A stretch of 64,000 nt of DNA, from assembly GCF_049680855.1 (NCBI RefSeq), contig NZ_JBMPGS010000003.1, positions 1 to 64,000 of the forward strand, read 5' to 3'. Under the pieces are notes generated by a model. It did no database searches and was not told where the DNA came from. It saw only the letters and a list, made by a program, of their open reading frames with translations. Source of the DNA: Salinimicrobium sp049680855 (GTDB lineage Bacteria > Bacteroidota > Bacteroidia > Flavobacteriales > Flavobacteriaceae). Both the position numbers and the translations under genes were made by a program. Below are positions 1 through 7,957 of the stretch, one piece after another; the first letter of the stretch is position 1; the number at the start of each line of letters is the position of its first letter.

Positions 1-962
1 ATTTTATGATTTTGGAATGTCCCGCTTGCTTTGGAATAGAAACCATAGGTGTCACTCCAGCCGGGCATATCCATTCGTATTGGAACATCTGGCCGTTTTG
101 AATCATCCATAACATGCTGTATGCTATTAAAATAGATTTTTGTTTCCCAATGTTCAATAGGTTCTAATGGTTTATGGTAATCGTATTTTACAGAAGTAAT
201 CAAAGCCTCTGCCAGGGAAACATCCATGGGAAGCGCAGGATAACCTACATCTGTAGCTTTGTCATAAATTATCGATGCTTCAACAGATTGGTGTTTGGAA
301 AATTTAACTCCTCCTACTGCGGAAAAATTATATTTTGTAAACTGCGAGTAAAGGATTTCCTTACCACCACCTGCATGATAATTTTCGGCATCCCGAAACA
401 TGAAATCCCCATTGAAAAAATAAGATTTCCGGCCGTAATTTACTTTGGCACCTGCTATTCTTTGTTCTCCGTTGGATTCCAGCCCGGAAGTCATTCCCAA
501 TTCCCATCCGCTTTCCGCAAAGCCTGCTATATGACGTTTCATGTCCACTGCCCCTCCAATGGTAGCGCCAAATTCAGCACCTTCCTGGCCGCTGGAAACA
601 GCTGCTTCCGATAAATTGGATATTTCCACATACGACGTAACAGGGTCCATTTTGTCTGTACAGGCACTAAATATCCGCATGCCGTCTATGGTGATTACGG
701 TACGTTCTGTTGCCATCCCGTTAATCATGGGCTCCCAGGCATAAGCCCCTCTTTTTATCATTGAAATTTTTGATGATTTTTCAAGATATTCATCAACTGT
801 GGCCAAAGGTTTCGTTTCTTTTTTAGAAACTTCAGTCTTTTTTCCTATTACAATGATCTCCTTCATTGGGATGTATGCCGCCGTATCTATTACCGTTTCC
901 TGTGAGAAAAGCACATTTTTAAGTGGGAACAGCAGCAAAAAAAGATATAAGATTTTTCTCAT
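1..962 (-). CDS. TonB-dependent copper receptor, OprC/NosA-like (partial, N-terminal part)
   Basis: About 320 residues are present; the gene runs off the left edge, so most of the beta-barrel is missing. The ATG at 962 is followed by a signal peptide ending near LFSQ. Next come a possible short TonB-box region (KEIIVIGKK) and a plug domain with NGMATERTVITIDGMRI. The plug carries CTDKMDPVTSYVE, which resembles the Cys/Met CPNRMDPPTSY stretch of the OprC/NosA copper receptors. Proteins of this family carry metal across the outer membrane using TonB energy. It is the last visible gene of a minus-strand operon after a YtkA-like lipoprotein and a Cys-rich small protein, which also points to copper. 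That it is a TonB receptor is clear; the metal is inferred from the motif and the neighbours. Confidence 0.85.
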   Translation of the reverse strand, partial: MRKILYLFLLLFPLKNVLFSQETVIDTAAYIPMKEIIVIGKKTEVSKKETKPLATVDEYLEKSSKISMIKRGAYAWEPMINGMATERTVITIDGMRIFSACTDKMDPVTSYVEISNLSEAAVSSGQEGAEFGATIGGAVDMKRHIAGFAESGWELGMTSGLESNGEQRIAGAKVNYGRKSYFFNGDFMFRDAENYHAGGGKEILYSQFTKYNFSAVGGVKFSKHQSVEASIIYDKATDVGYPALPMDVSLAEALITSVKYDYHKPLEPIEHWETKIYFNSIQHVMDDSKRPDVPIRMDMPGWSDTYGFYSKASGTFQNHK

Positions 963-1035
963 TACCTCCTTTTTTAAAGCTGCCCGGGAATAACGAACCA
1001 TCAGGATTTCGAATATTCTCGGACAGGTTTGCTTA

Positions 1036-1878
1036 TTAAAATTCCAGCTCTAGGAAAATACTACTGCTTTCGGCCGCACCTTCAATGGCCTCGCCTTTCA
1101 CAATTTCTCCTGCCGCATTCTCCAGCTGAAGATTGATTTTCCAATAACCGGACATTGTTAAATTCAGGTCTCCGTAATAGAAACCATCCTCTTTATTTTG
1201 GGTAAGATGAACATTGTTAGGTGAACTGTGATTGCCCATCCCCGGCATTCGTGGATCTATTAAAATTCTGTAATCGTCTACCATTAAAAAGTTGTGCATA
1301 TCTTCCATTTTGAACAAGGCTATGCTGATGTTGTTCGTGGCCACCTCTGGTTCCCGTGGCTCTACTAGTGCCATAATATATTTAATGCTATCGCTGCCCT
1401 CAAAAACGGTAACTTCTCTTCTATTTGAAGCAGGAACAACAAGATCATCTTGCATAGTGAAGTTTTCACCACCAATGGTATAGCTTATTTTCAAGCGCCA
1501 GAATTCAGATTCATTTTCAGCCATTTGAAAAATTACATATCCAGCGTACAGGGTTTCTGTATCAGGTACTCTTAGCACTTCAGATTTGGGCGCTGAATGT
1601 TGCATGGATTCCATTTGCATCATTGGCATCCAGTCAATTTCGGCATTAGAAATATATGCTTCATCCTCTTTATCTTTAAGCCGTAGCACAATTTTATTGT
1701 ATCCGGTTTGTAATTTGCCATTTTCGGAATATAATTCCAGCTCGTGATGTTCATTTTGGAGCGTCTGGATTTTTAGGAGTCCTTCAGTTTCATTAACCAA
1801 TAGGATTTCATCTGAATCTGAAGAACAGGCGGTAACTGCAGCCACTAAAAAAAGGCTGATATATTTTAATATTTTCAT
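1036..1878 (-). CDS. YtkA-like domain lipoprotein, probable copper-related
   Basis: A 280-aa lipoprotein: the signal peptide ends in a lipobox with Cys18 (VTACSS). Two similar halves can be seen, each with a Met/His-rich segment: WMPMMQMESMQHSAPKSEV near residue 90 and MPGMGNHSSPNNVHL near residue 215. The second resembles the MPGM-H-S-P signature of YtkA/FixH-like periplasmic domains, which often accompany copper proteins. The gene ends 73 bp before the TonB receptor start and lies 83 bp after the Cys-rich small gene, so the three probably form one transcript. A role in periplasmic metal capture or hand-over is inferred, not shown. Confidence 0.7.
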   Translation of the reverse strand: MKILKYISLFLVAAVTACSSDSDEILLVNETEGLLKIQTLQNEHHELELYSENGKLQTGYNKIVLRLKDKEDEAYISNAEIDWMPMMQMESMQHSAPKSEVLRVPDTETLYAGYVIFQMAENESEFWRLKISYTIGGENFTMQDDLVVPASNRREVTVFEGSDSIKYIMALVEPREPEVATNNISIALFKMEDMHNFLMVDDYRILIDPRMPGMGNHSSPNNVHLTQNKEDGFYYGDLNLTMSGYWKINLQLENAAGEIVKGEAIEGAAESSSIFLELEF

Positions 1879-1961
1879 TTTTATATGTTTGAAGTTAGGG
1901 TATAACTTTCCTGCATTCTGCTATAAACAGTACGGGAATGTAAAAGGGATTTATTCTAAAG

Positions 1962-2345
1962 TCAGGAGATCCTAATGGGAGGATGGGAAATGTATGGTAT
2001 AAACAGGAAAGAATATTCGTTTAAGTACCTGTATTGTGAAGTACCGTTTTTGTTAGTAATAAAAATTTTTTTCGGAAGGTTTACCTGGACGAAAAAGGTA
2101 ATTTCCTTTTGAAAAGAATTAAGCACCAGATCATTTTTTTCCTGGTTCAGATCCTGGGAAGCTTTGGTGATGGCACATTTCCCGTTACACTGCATTTCAG
2201 GCTTGTCCTGGTTTTCGCAAAAAAGTTCTGTAAAACTTTCATTATTCAGGGTATAAAAACTTACCAGATAAGTGAACCGTATATTATAGAATATAGTTCC
2301 CAAAAGGAAAGTGATAAGCAGAATATATTTGAATAAGAATTTCAA
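1962..2345 (-). CDS. Small Cys-containing membrane-anchored protein upstream of the copper receptor
   Basis: A 127-aa protein with one N-terminal hydrophobic segment (residues about 5-22) followed by a Cys cluster in CENQDKPEMQCNGKCAITK (Cys43, Cys53, Cys57; CX9CX3C). Small proteins with this C...QCNGKC arrangement occur beside metal TonB receptors in flavobacteria. No enzymatic domain is visible. It is the first gene of the copper operon, with a TATCTTTG -7 box 18 nt before the ATG. Thiol-based metal binding is plausible from the cysteines but inferred. Confidence 0.65.
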   Translation of the reverse strand: MKFLFKYILLITFLLGTIFYNIRFTYLVSFYTLNNESFTELFCENQDKPEMQCNGKCAITKASQDLNQEKNDLVLNSFQKEITFFVQVNLPKKIFITNKNGTSQYRYLNEYSFLFIPYISHPPIRIS

Positions 2346-2363
2346 CTCCTAAATTTGATTTTG

Positions 2364-2371
2364 CAAAGATA
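2364..2371 (-). promoter_or_regulatory. -7 box (TATCTTTG) of the copper operon
   Basis: This matches the Bacteroidota -7 consensus TAnnTTTG on the minus strand, 18 nt before the ATG at 2345. No convincing -33 TTG is seen at the expected distance. Confidence 0.5.
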
Positions 2372-2501
2372 AATGATTTGATCTGGTAATAATATTAATT
2401 CCTATACCTATCTTTTCTTATCATCTTAAAAAGATTTCTAAGATGCTATTGCTTAATTTTAATTGATTGTACCTGTGTTGAACTGAATATTTTTAAGAAA
2501 T

Positions 2502-2538
2502 AAAAAAGGCCGCCTAAAATTACCTTTTAGACGACCTT
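2502..2538 (-). terminator. Rho-independent terminator
   Basis: The arms are 2506-2519 and 2525-2538 around a 5-nt loop. On the minus strand all 14 positions pair if two G-U wobbles are allowed, and a run of six T follows. On the plus strand the same two positions become C-A mismatches, so minus is the working direction. It lies downstream of the 3160/2744 gene pair. Confidence 0.75.
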
Positions 2539-2743
2539 CTAAGCAACGGGACGCAAATTCGGCGATTATTTTATCCCGACAGATACTATTCTTTAATTGA
2601 ACCGAAACATTTCCATTTACAACGAAAGGTTGGAAAACACCGCAGGAAAAGAAGTTTGATCTTTAAGGGCAAAATAGGTTACCTGCGAAGTAACTATAAA
2701 GAAAGTCTAAGCCTCAGTAATGTAATTTCAATAGGCTATTTAA

Positions 2744-3163
2744 CTAACCTGAACAAGATTCTTTCATTTCTCTAATGAAGTACTTCTGGAAAAAAAATTT
2801 TATCATGCGATAATTACTGAAGTGTTTTTCAAGGGAAGCCTTGAGGACAAGGTGATCCTGTATATAATGATTCTCACATTGAACATCGTCGCACTCCTTC
2901 ATCCCTTCCAGTTTTCGTTTAAAATCAAAAACACTTCGAAATTTGAATTGATTATCCTCCTGAATACTTCTTAGTTGATTCATGAAACTTTTCACCTCTA
3001 CAGCATTAGAGTCTTGAACCAGCTTTGAGGTTAGCAGGGAATGATAAAATTTGATTTCACTGGTATTGAATTCCAGTTCCTCCTTCCACTTTGTAGTTTC
3101 GGTGTTTATGTTTAGTTTCATGATGTCCACATCATTGTAATGTTCTTCAAATTCTGTTATCAT
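2744..3163 (-). CDS. Hypothetical protein, partner of the Rnk/GreA-like gene
   Basis: A 139-aa, largely helical, charged protein with no signal peptide and no domain that I recognise. Four cysteines lie in the C-terminal part (ECDDVQCENH near residue 92 and SCSG at the end). Its start overlaps the stop of the Rnk/GreA-like gene by 4 nt, so the two are translationally coupled and probably work together. It is likely cytoplasmic. Function unknown. Confidence 0.6.
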   Translation of the reverse strand: MITEFEEHYNDVDIMKLNINTETTKWKEELEFNTSEIKFYHSLLTSKLVQDSNAVEVKSFMNQLRSIQEDNQFKFRSVFDFKRKLEGMKECDDVQCENHYIQDHLVLKASLEKHFSNYRMIKFFFQKYFIREMKESCSG

Positions 3164-3576
3164 ATTTCTTCCAACTTTACAGATGAGCCCATTTGTGCTA
3201 CATCTAAAATTTTAATTATATTGATCCCTCTGGGAAATTGCCATTCAATTTGGTCACCTTTAGCGTAACCAAACAATGCTAATCCCATTGGAGCAAGTAC
3301 AGAAATTCTACTCTGCTTCAGTCCGCTTCTTTCAGGTGTAACTATTTGATAGCTGCGTTTGACATTCCATGGGGTTTCAATGGTAACAGTAGAATTAATG
3401 CGAATAACATCGTCAGGCATTTTCTTGTTGCTGACTATTTTTGCTGTTTTCAACTCGTCACTTAGTTTCTCAATAGAAGCTCTGTACGACTTGTCTCTAT
3501 GGAATTGAGACATGGAGATGATTCTTTTCAATAACTCATACTCCTTCTTTTCTAATATTAATTTTTTGTATTTCAT
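3160..3576 (-). CDS. GreA/GreB C-terminal-domain protein, Rnk-like
   Basis: A 138-aa protein with a short helical N-terminus and a C-terminal GreA/GreB FKBP-like domain, recognisable from VLAPMGLALFGYAKGD and the following PRG. It lacks the long coiled-coil with the acidic tip of true GreA, so it resembles Rnk, which binds RNA polymerase through the C-terminal domain. A role in polymerase regulation is inferred from the family. It is followed by a 4-nt-overlapping unknown gene and lies 111 bp downstream of glutamate dehydrogenase on the same strand. Confidence 0.75.
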   Translation of the reverse strand: MKYKKLILEKKEYELLKRIISMSQFHRDKSYRASIEKLSDELKTAKIVSNKKMPDDVIRINSTVTIETPWNVKRSYQIVTPERSGLKQSRISVLAPMGLALFGYAKGDQIEWQFPRGINIIKILDVAQMGSSVKLEEI

Positions 3577-3687
3577 TTCAACATTATTTTTCGGGCTCCA
3601 ATATTCTCACACAAACAAGCTCACAATGTAACAGGTGCCCGATCCCATTAGCAAAAGAACCAGGCAAAATAAATTTTTCTTATTTAT

Positions 3688-4962
3688 TTATGGAAAAATT
3701 CCTCTTTGGGTGTATGCTGTTTCTATTCTTGTAACAGCTATGATGTAAGCCGCGGTTCTCCAATCTATTTCTCTTTTTTCTACTTCTCTGGAAACATTCA
3801 TAAAAACCTGAGTTATTTTTTTCTCTAGTTTTTCCATTACTTCATCCATTTGCCAAAGTTCACCGTTACGGTTTTGAAGCCATTCGAAATAACTTCCTAT
3901 TACCCCTCCAGAGTTGCATAAGATGTCTGGTATTATAGTTATTCCACGGTCTAAAAGGATTTGTTCACCTTCGGCATTGGTAGGTCCATTTGCTCCTTCT
4001 GCTACGATGCTTGCTCTTACTTGAAAGGCGTTTTCCTCAGTTATTTGATTACCTAAAGCTGCAGGAATTAAAATATCGCAGTCCAAACCAAAAAATTCAT
4101 CTGCAGGAATTTCTTCGGCGGCGGTAAATCCTGCAATGGATCCGTTTCTTGGTTTCGAATGTTCAAAAAGATCCTCAACAGAAATCCCTTGAGGATTAAA
4201 GAGAGTTGCGTGTGCATCCTGTACGGCAATTAATGTTGCACCTTCTTCTATAAGAAATTTTGAAGCCCAGTAACCTACATTTCCAAATCCCTGAACTATA
4301 AATTTTTGATTCCTTAGATTTCTTCCACGTTGATTACATAGAAGTTTAATGTTAAGGAACACTCCATAACCTGTTGCTCTGTCTCTCCCTTCCAATCCGC
4401 CGGAACCAATAGGTTTACCTGTCACCACATGCTGACTTTGAGAGCGTTCAGAAGTTGATTTAGTAGACATGTAGGTATCTGCAATCCAGGCCATTGTCTG
4501 TGCATTTGTATTGACATCTGGTGCTGGAATGTCATGTTCCGGCCCTATATTTTCACCCAGGGCATAGGTGAATCGTCTCGTGATCCTTTCCAATTCTGAA
4601 AGACTATAGTTTCTTGGATCAATCTTAATCCCGCCTTTAGCACCACCATAAGGAAGACCTGCGAGGGAGGTTTTCCAGGTCATCCACATTGCCAGTGCTT
4701 TTGCTGCATCGACATCTACCGTGGGATGGTATCGTAATCCTCCTTTGTAAGGTCCCAGGGCATTGTTATGTTGCACTCTATATCCTGTAAATATTTCAAC
4801 CTCTCCGTTGTCCATTTTCACCGGGAAATGCACAATAATTTCATTATTGGTGATCCTCAGAATTTTTCGGATGTTAGGATTAAGACCAATTAGATCGGCT
4901 GTTTGATCGAACTGTTTTATTACAGTGTCAAACATGCTTTGCTTATTTTTTGTTTCTATCAT
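3688..4962 (-). CDS. gdhA: Glutamate dehydrogenase (Glu/Leu/Phe/Val family)
   Basis: Interconverts glutamate with 2-oxoglutarate and ammonium using NAD(P). The N-terminal dimerisation domain has GGLRYHP and the substrate/catalytic region LPYGGAKGGI; the C-terminal Rossmann domain has VQGFGNVG and later EGANGPTNAEG. The frame is open to an ATG at 5064, but the ATG at 4962 gives 424 aa, the usual size, and starts MIETKNKQSMFD. The 34-residue extension lies over a small gene read in another frame that stops 7 nt before 4962, so 4962 is the better start. A sigma-54-like promoter lies upstream of that small gene. The cofactor cannot be assigned from what I can see. Confidence 0.93.
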   Translation of the reverse strand: MIETKNKQSMFDTVIKQFDQTADLIGLNPNIRKILRITNNEIIVHFPVKMDNGEVEIFTGYRVQHNNALGPYKGGLRYHPTVDVDAAKALAMWMTWKTSLAGLPYGGAKGGIKIDPRNYSLSELERITRRFTYALGENIGPEHDIPAPDVNTNAQTMAWIADTYMSTKSTSERSQSQHVVTGKPIGSGGLEGRDRATGYGVFLNIKLLCNQRGRNLRNQKFIVQGFGNVGYWASKFLIEEGATLIAVQDAHATLFNPQGISVEDLFEHSKPRNGSIAGFTAAEEIPADEFFGLDCDILIPAALGNQITEENAFQVRASIVAEGANGPTNAEGEQILLDRGITIIPDILCNSGGVIGSYFEWLQNRNGELWQMDEVMEKLEKKITQVFMNVSREVEKREIDWRTAAYIIAVTRIETAYTQRGIFP

Positions 4963-4969
4963 TTTTATT

Positions 4970-5140
4970 CTATTCAAAGTGTTCGCAATACATTTTTCGA
5001 GCTTCCTTCCAATTACAGTGAGGCCTGTTTTCGCAATTAAAGCATAAGCTTTTAAGCATTTCACTTGTCAAGGGGAAGGACGGCCTTATAGAAACCTCTT
5101 CATTATGAGTTTCATGCTCTTTCACCAGTGTCGTATCCAT
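4970..5140 (-). CDS. 56-aa Cys4 small protein (putative zinc-binding), upstream of gdh
   Basis: A short ORF read from the minus strand: ATG at 5140, stop TAG at 4970-4972, 56 codons. The C-terminal half carries CFNCENRPHC and YCEHFE, giving Cys33, Cys36, Cys42 and Cys52 (CX2CX5CX9C), as expected of a small treble-clef or rubredoxin-like zinc site. Such short CxNC...C...CEHFE proteins occur in Bacteroidota. It ends 7 nt before the gdh ATG and begins about 23 nt after the start point predicted from the -24/-12 element, so the spacing suits a two-gene transcript. Its role is unknown; a link to glutamate dehydrogenase is inferred from coupling. Confidence 0.7.
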   Translation of the reverse strand: MDTTLVKEHETHNEEVSIRPSFPLTSEMLKSLCFNCENRPHCNWKEARKMYCEHFE

Positions 5141-5173
5141 TAAAACAATTTTAAAGTTTATAGATACTCAAAA

Positions 5174-5189
5174 GGCAAAGGATATGCCC
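5174..5189 (-). promoter_or_regulatory. Candidate sigma-54 (-24/-12) promoter
   Basis: The minus strand reads GGGCATATCCTTTGCC. Against the RpoN consensus TGGCACGN4TTGC it keeps GG, CA, TT and GC with the obligatory GG-N10-GC spacing; it differs at the first T and in the C and G after CA. The predicted start point near 5163 leaves a 23-nt leader for the Cys4 protein gene. A sigma-54 response regulator is encoded just upstream. It is a match by eye only. Confidence 0.45.
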
Positions 5190-5314
5190 TTAAAAATTAA
5201 AAGGAAGGTACGGTGACATAACCCATTACAACTAAATGGATTAGACAGCTTTATGTTTTTTAGGAGAATTTATTAACCGGAGAGAAATGACCCGCATAGG
5301 GAAATCTACCCCAT

Positions 5315-6643
5315 TTATCTTAGCTTTTGACGCAAGGTTTTCCGGTCGATTTCCAGAATTTCTGCTGCTTTGGTTTTGTTATTATCAACAACGGAGAGTA
5401 CTTTTTTTATATGCTCCCTTTCAATTTCCCTTAATGGTCGTAGAACATCCAGTTCCATCACAGTAGGGTCGGGATATTTGAGAAACCCAGGGAGATGTGC
5501 GACTTCTATTTTTCGGTCACACATAATAATAGAACGTTGTATCACATTTTCCAATTCCCTTATATTTCCGGGCCAAGAATAGCGAGTCAGGATTTCCATT
5601 GCCTTTTCAGAAATTCCCGATAGCGGTTTATTGAACTCCACCCCATATTTTCTAATAAAGTTCTTGACCAGGGGTGGGATATCCTTCTTTCGTTCTCGTA
5701 AGGGCGGAGTATGGATGTTAACTACATTGAGACGGTAGTACAAATCCTTTCTAAACGAGCCTTTCTCCACCATCTGGTACAGGTCACTATTTGTCGCCGC
5801 TATTACCCGCAGCTGTATTCTTTCCGAATGTGATCCTCCAATCATTCGCACCTCCTTGTCCTGAAGCACCCTCAACAAACTTGTTTGAACATTTGATGGA
5901 GCAGTTCCTATTTCATCCAGAAAAATAGTACCACCGGCGGCAGCCTGGAAAAATCCCTTTCGGGTCTCTGTTGCACCTGTAAAAGCACCTTTTACATGGC
6001 CGAAGAGTTCTGCTTCCAAAAGGTTCTCAGGGATGGCTCCACAATTGACTGTAATAAAAGGATTTCCAGCAAAGCTACCTTTGTAGTGAATTGCTCTTGC
6101 TACCAATTCTTTTCCGGTACCACTTTCACCCTGAATTAAAACAGTTGCCCGATTGTTCTTTACTCTTTCAATTAGATCAACGGTATCTCTGAATTTTTCC
6201 GAACTTCCTATCATACCACCATAATTATCTGTCGTAGACGTAGTTCTTCTGGCCGCTCCCGGCTCTACCCCTCTTGCATTAAAAGATTTTTCTACGGCAT
6301 TCTTTAGCTCTTCCTTGGTGAAAGGTTTTACCAGGTAATCCAGAGCACCTGAGCGCATGGCATCCACGGCGCCATTTAAGGAGGGAAAGCCTGTAATTAC
6401 CAGTTTAGGGATTTCCGGAAAATGTTCTTCTACATATTTTATCAATTCCATCCCATTGATTCCCGGCATCTGCAGATCGGTAATTAAAAGATCAATAGCG
6501 CTGAAATTCAATATTTCTATTGCTTCTTTGACCGATGAAGCCTTGTAGGTGTGAAAGTTTTGATCACTCAAATTCCGTTGTAGCAATTCCAGCATATCGT
6601 AATCATCATCTACGATGAGGATATTTTCTTTTTTTAGAGCCAT
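5315..6643 (-). CDS. Sigma-54-dependent response regulator (NtrC/ZraR type)
   Basis: A 442-aa three-domain activator. The receiver domain (1-120) has the acidic pair in VDDD, phospho-acceptor Asp56 (LLITDLQMP) and Lys in VKPF. The AAA+ domain (about 145-375) has Walker A GESGTGKE (172-179), the sigma-54 contact loop GAFTGA (219-224) and Walker B FLDEIG. The Fis-type helix-turn-helix at the C-terminus includes NNKTKAAEILEIDRKTLRQKL. It activates RpoN promoters when phosphorylated. It lies 3 nt after the kinase gene and is its cognate partner. The closest candidate target is the -24/-12 element about 125 bp downstream, before the Cys4 gene and gdh. Confidence 0.93.
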   Translation of the reverse strand: MALKKENILIVDDDYDMLELLQRNLSDQNFHTYKASSVKEAIEILNFSAIDLLITDLQMPGINGMELIKYVEEHFPEIPKLVITGFPSLNGAVDAMRSGALDYLVKPFTKEELKNAVEKSFNARGVEPGAARRTTSTTDNYGGMIGSSEKFRDTVDLIERVKNNRATVLIQGESGTGKELVARAIHYKGSFAGNPFITVNCGAIPENLLEAELFGHVKGAFTGATETRKGFFQAAAGGTIFLDEIGTAPSNVQTSLLRVLQDKEVRMIGGSHSERIQLRVIAATNSDLYQMVEKGSFRKDLYYRLNVVNIHTPPLRERKKDIPPLVKNFIRKYGVEFNKPLSGISEKAMEILTRYSWPGNIRELENVIQRSIIMCDRKIEVAHLPGFLKYPDPTVMELDVLRPLREIEREHIKKVLSVVDNNKTKAAEILEIDRKTLRQKLR

Positions 6644-6646
6644 TTT

Positions 6647-7744
6647 CTAAAATTTAAGAGGAAGTTGTATTTGAAATATAGTTCCTTTTGGTTTATTCTC
6701 GAACGCACGTATATTTCCGCGGTGACTTTTTATGATGCCATGAACTACACTTAGCCCCAGCCCCGAACCTTCTCCAACAGGTTTGGTTGTAAAAAAAGGT
6801 TCGAAAATTTTTGATTTATGTTCCTTTTTAATCCCCGGCCCTTCATCTGCAATTTCTATGAAAAGACTTTCCTCATCATTGTAGACATGGATCTTTATGA
6901 CCGAATCCTTGGGCGAAAGATAAAGAGCGTTAATTAACAGGTTAAACATTACTTGTGTTAACTGGATAGGATCAAGTTGTGCCTCCAGGCTGGAATCATC
7001 AAATTCCAGCTGATATTCGACTTCGGCCTTCCTGAAGTTCGGTCCAAGAAGAGACAATGCCTGAGAAATAATTGGCTTCACCTTAACTACTTTCATATTG
7101 TGAGGCATTTCACAAGCAAAAAACATCAATTTTTTCACCACCTCTCTGGAATAAATAGCTGCTTTAATAATTTTAGAAAGATCTGCCTTTACCAGCCTGT
7201 CCTGAGTATGACCATTTATTAATTCTGCAAATCCTAAAATGTTGCCTAAAGGCGTATTAAGCTCATGGGCGATACCGGCCGTAATTTCTCCTAAAATAGA
7301 AAGCCGGTCATTTCTTTGTGCCGCTCGTTTAAGCAATTCTTCCTTTTCTCTATGAATTTGCTTTTCATAAAAAAAGGAAACCTCATCGGCCACCTTGTCT
7401 AATAATCTCTGTTCTTCAGCAAGAAAATGATGTTCCTGAAATTCCGGATTTGGATAATGCACTTCTATTCTTCCAGAATTTTTGCCGAAAACAAAAATAT
7501 TACAGGTTTGTTTTACTGTTGAAGTTTCAATTTCTCCAGTTGAAGTTTCTATATTCCTTAGTTTCAAGTGAACGGCTGCAACTTCAGGAAAACGCCATGC
7601 CTGCTTAAGAATATAACATATCTTGTTCAAGGAACTCTCCATGTTCTCCTGGTGCTCACGAAAAATTGAGGAAATTTCATAGAGGCAACTTAGCTCTTTT
7701 ACTCTTTCCTGCAGCACTTCTTTGGTGGAAAAGATTTCAGACAT
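6647..7744 (-). CDS. Cytoplasmic sensor histidine kinase, partner of the sigma-54 regulator
   Basis: A 365-aa kinase with no transmembrane segment. The N-terminal part (1-130) looks like a GAF-type sensor, followed by a short helical linker. The HisKA domain carries GIAHELNTPLGNI with His160. The HATPase domain has the N box (NLLINALYLSP), DEGPGIK and GSGLGLSVVHGII. It phosphorylates the regulator encoded 3 nt downstream. Without a membrane segment it probably senses a cytoplasmic signal, perhaps metabolic or nitrogen state given gdh nearby; that last point is inference. A TATATTTG box lies 30 nt before the ATG. Confidence 0.9.
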   Translation of the reverse strand: MSEIFSTKEVLQERVKELSCLYEISSIFREHQENMESSLNKICYILKQAWRFPEVAAVHLKLRNIETSTGEIETSTVKQTCNIFVFGKNSGRIEVHYPNPEFQEHHFLAEEQRLLDKVADEVSFFYEKQIHREKEELLKRAAQRNDRLSILGEITAGIAHELNTPLGNILGFAELINGHTQDRLVKADLSKIIKAAIYSREVVKKLMFFACEMPHNMKVVKVKPIISQALSLLGPNFRKAEVEYQLEFDDSSLEAQLDPIQLTQVMFNLLINALYLSPKDSVIKIHVYNDEESLFIEIADEGPGIKKEHKSKIFEPFFTTKPVGEGSGLGLSVVHGIIKSHRGNIRAFENKPKGTIFQIQLPLKF

Positions 7745-7774
7745 ATTGTTGTTTTAATTCAGAAGAAATAAAAT

Positions 7775-7782
7775 CAAATATA
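7775..7782 (-). promoter_or_regulatory. -7 box (TATATTTG) of the kinase/sigma-54 regulator pair
   Basis: A perfect TAnnTTTG on the minus strand, 30 nt before the ATG at 7744. No clear -33 TTG at the usual distance. Confidence 0.45.
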
Positions 7783-7897
7783 TCTTATTTAGTCTGAATC
7801 TTTATGAAGGTTAGAACAAAATGGTGAACCTTAGCTTAAGAAGAAACATTTAAATTGAAAAATAGAATTTTGAAGTTCATTGCTGATTAATAGAAAT

Positions 7898-7926
7898 GAA
7901 AAAGGTTTCCTACAGGAAACCTCTTT
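7898..7926 (-). terminator. Rho-independent terminator after the PepSY-like gene
   Basis: A perfect 9-bp inverted repeat (7903-7911 and 7914-7922) is followed on the minus strand by a T-rich tract. It lies 35 bp after the stop of the PepSY-like gene, and its symmetry could also stop plus-strand readthrough. Confidence 0.75.
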
Positions 7927-7957
7927 TCATCTTTTTCATTGATATTGGCAACAAATC

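Larger units (their letters stand above)
2346..2743. other. 398-bp intergenic region without a protein gene
   Basis: It holds the promoter of the copper operon on its left and a minus-strand terminator hairpin in the middle (2502-2538). I found no ORF longer than a few codons on either strand. The roughly 200 nt between the end of the 2744 gene and the terminator are a long 3' UTR or could include a small RNA. Confidence 0.6.

Noticed and set aside
174..993. Plus-strand frames over the TonB receptor
   Set aside because: The opposite frame reads a clear signal peptide and plug domain; these are shadows.
4963..5064. N-terminal extension of glutamate dehydrogenase to the ATG at 5064
   Set aside because: The extra 34 residues have no family similarity and lie over the Cys4 small gene in another frame; the ATG at 4962 gives normal length.
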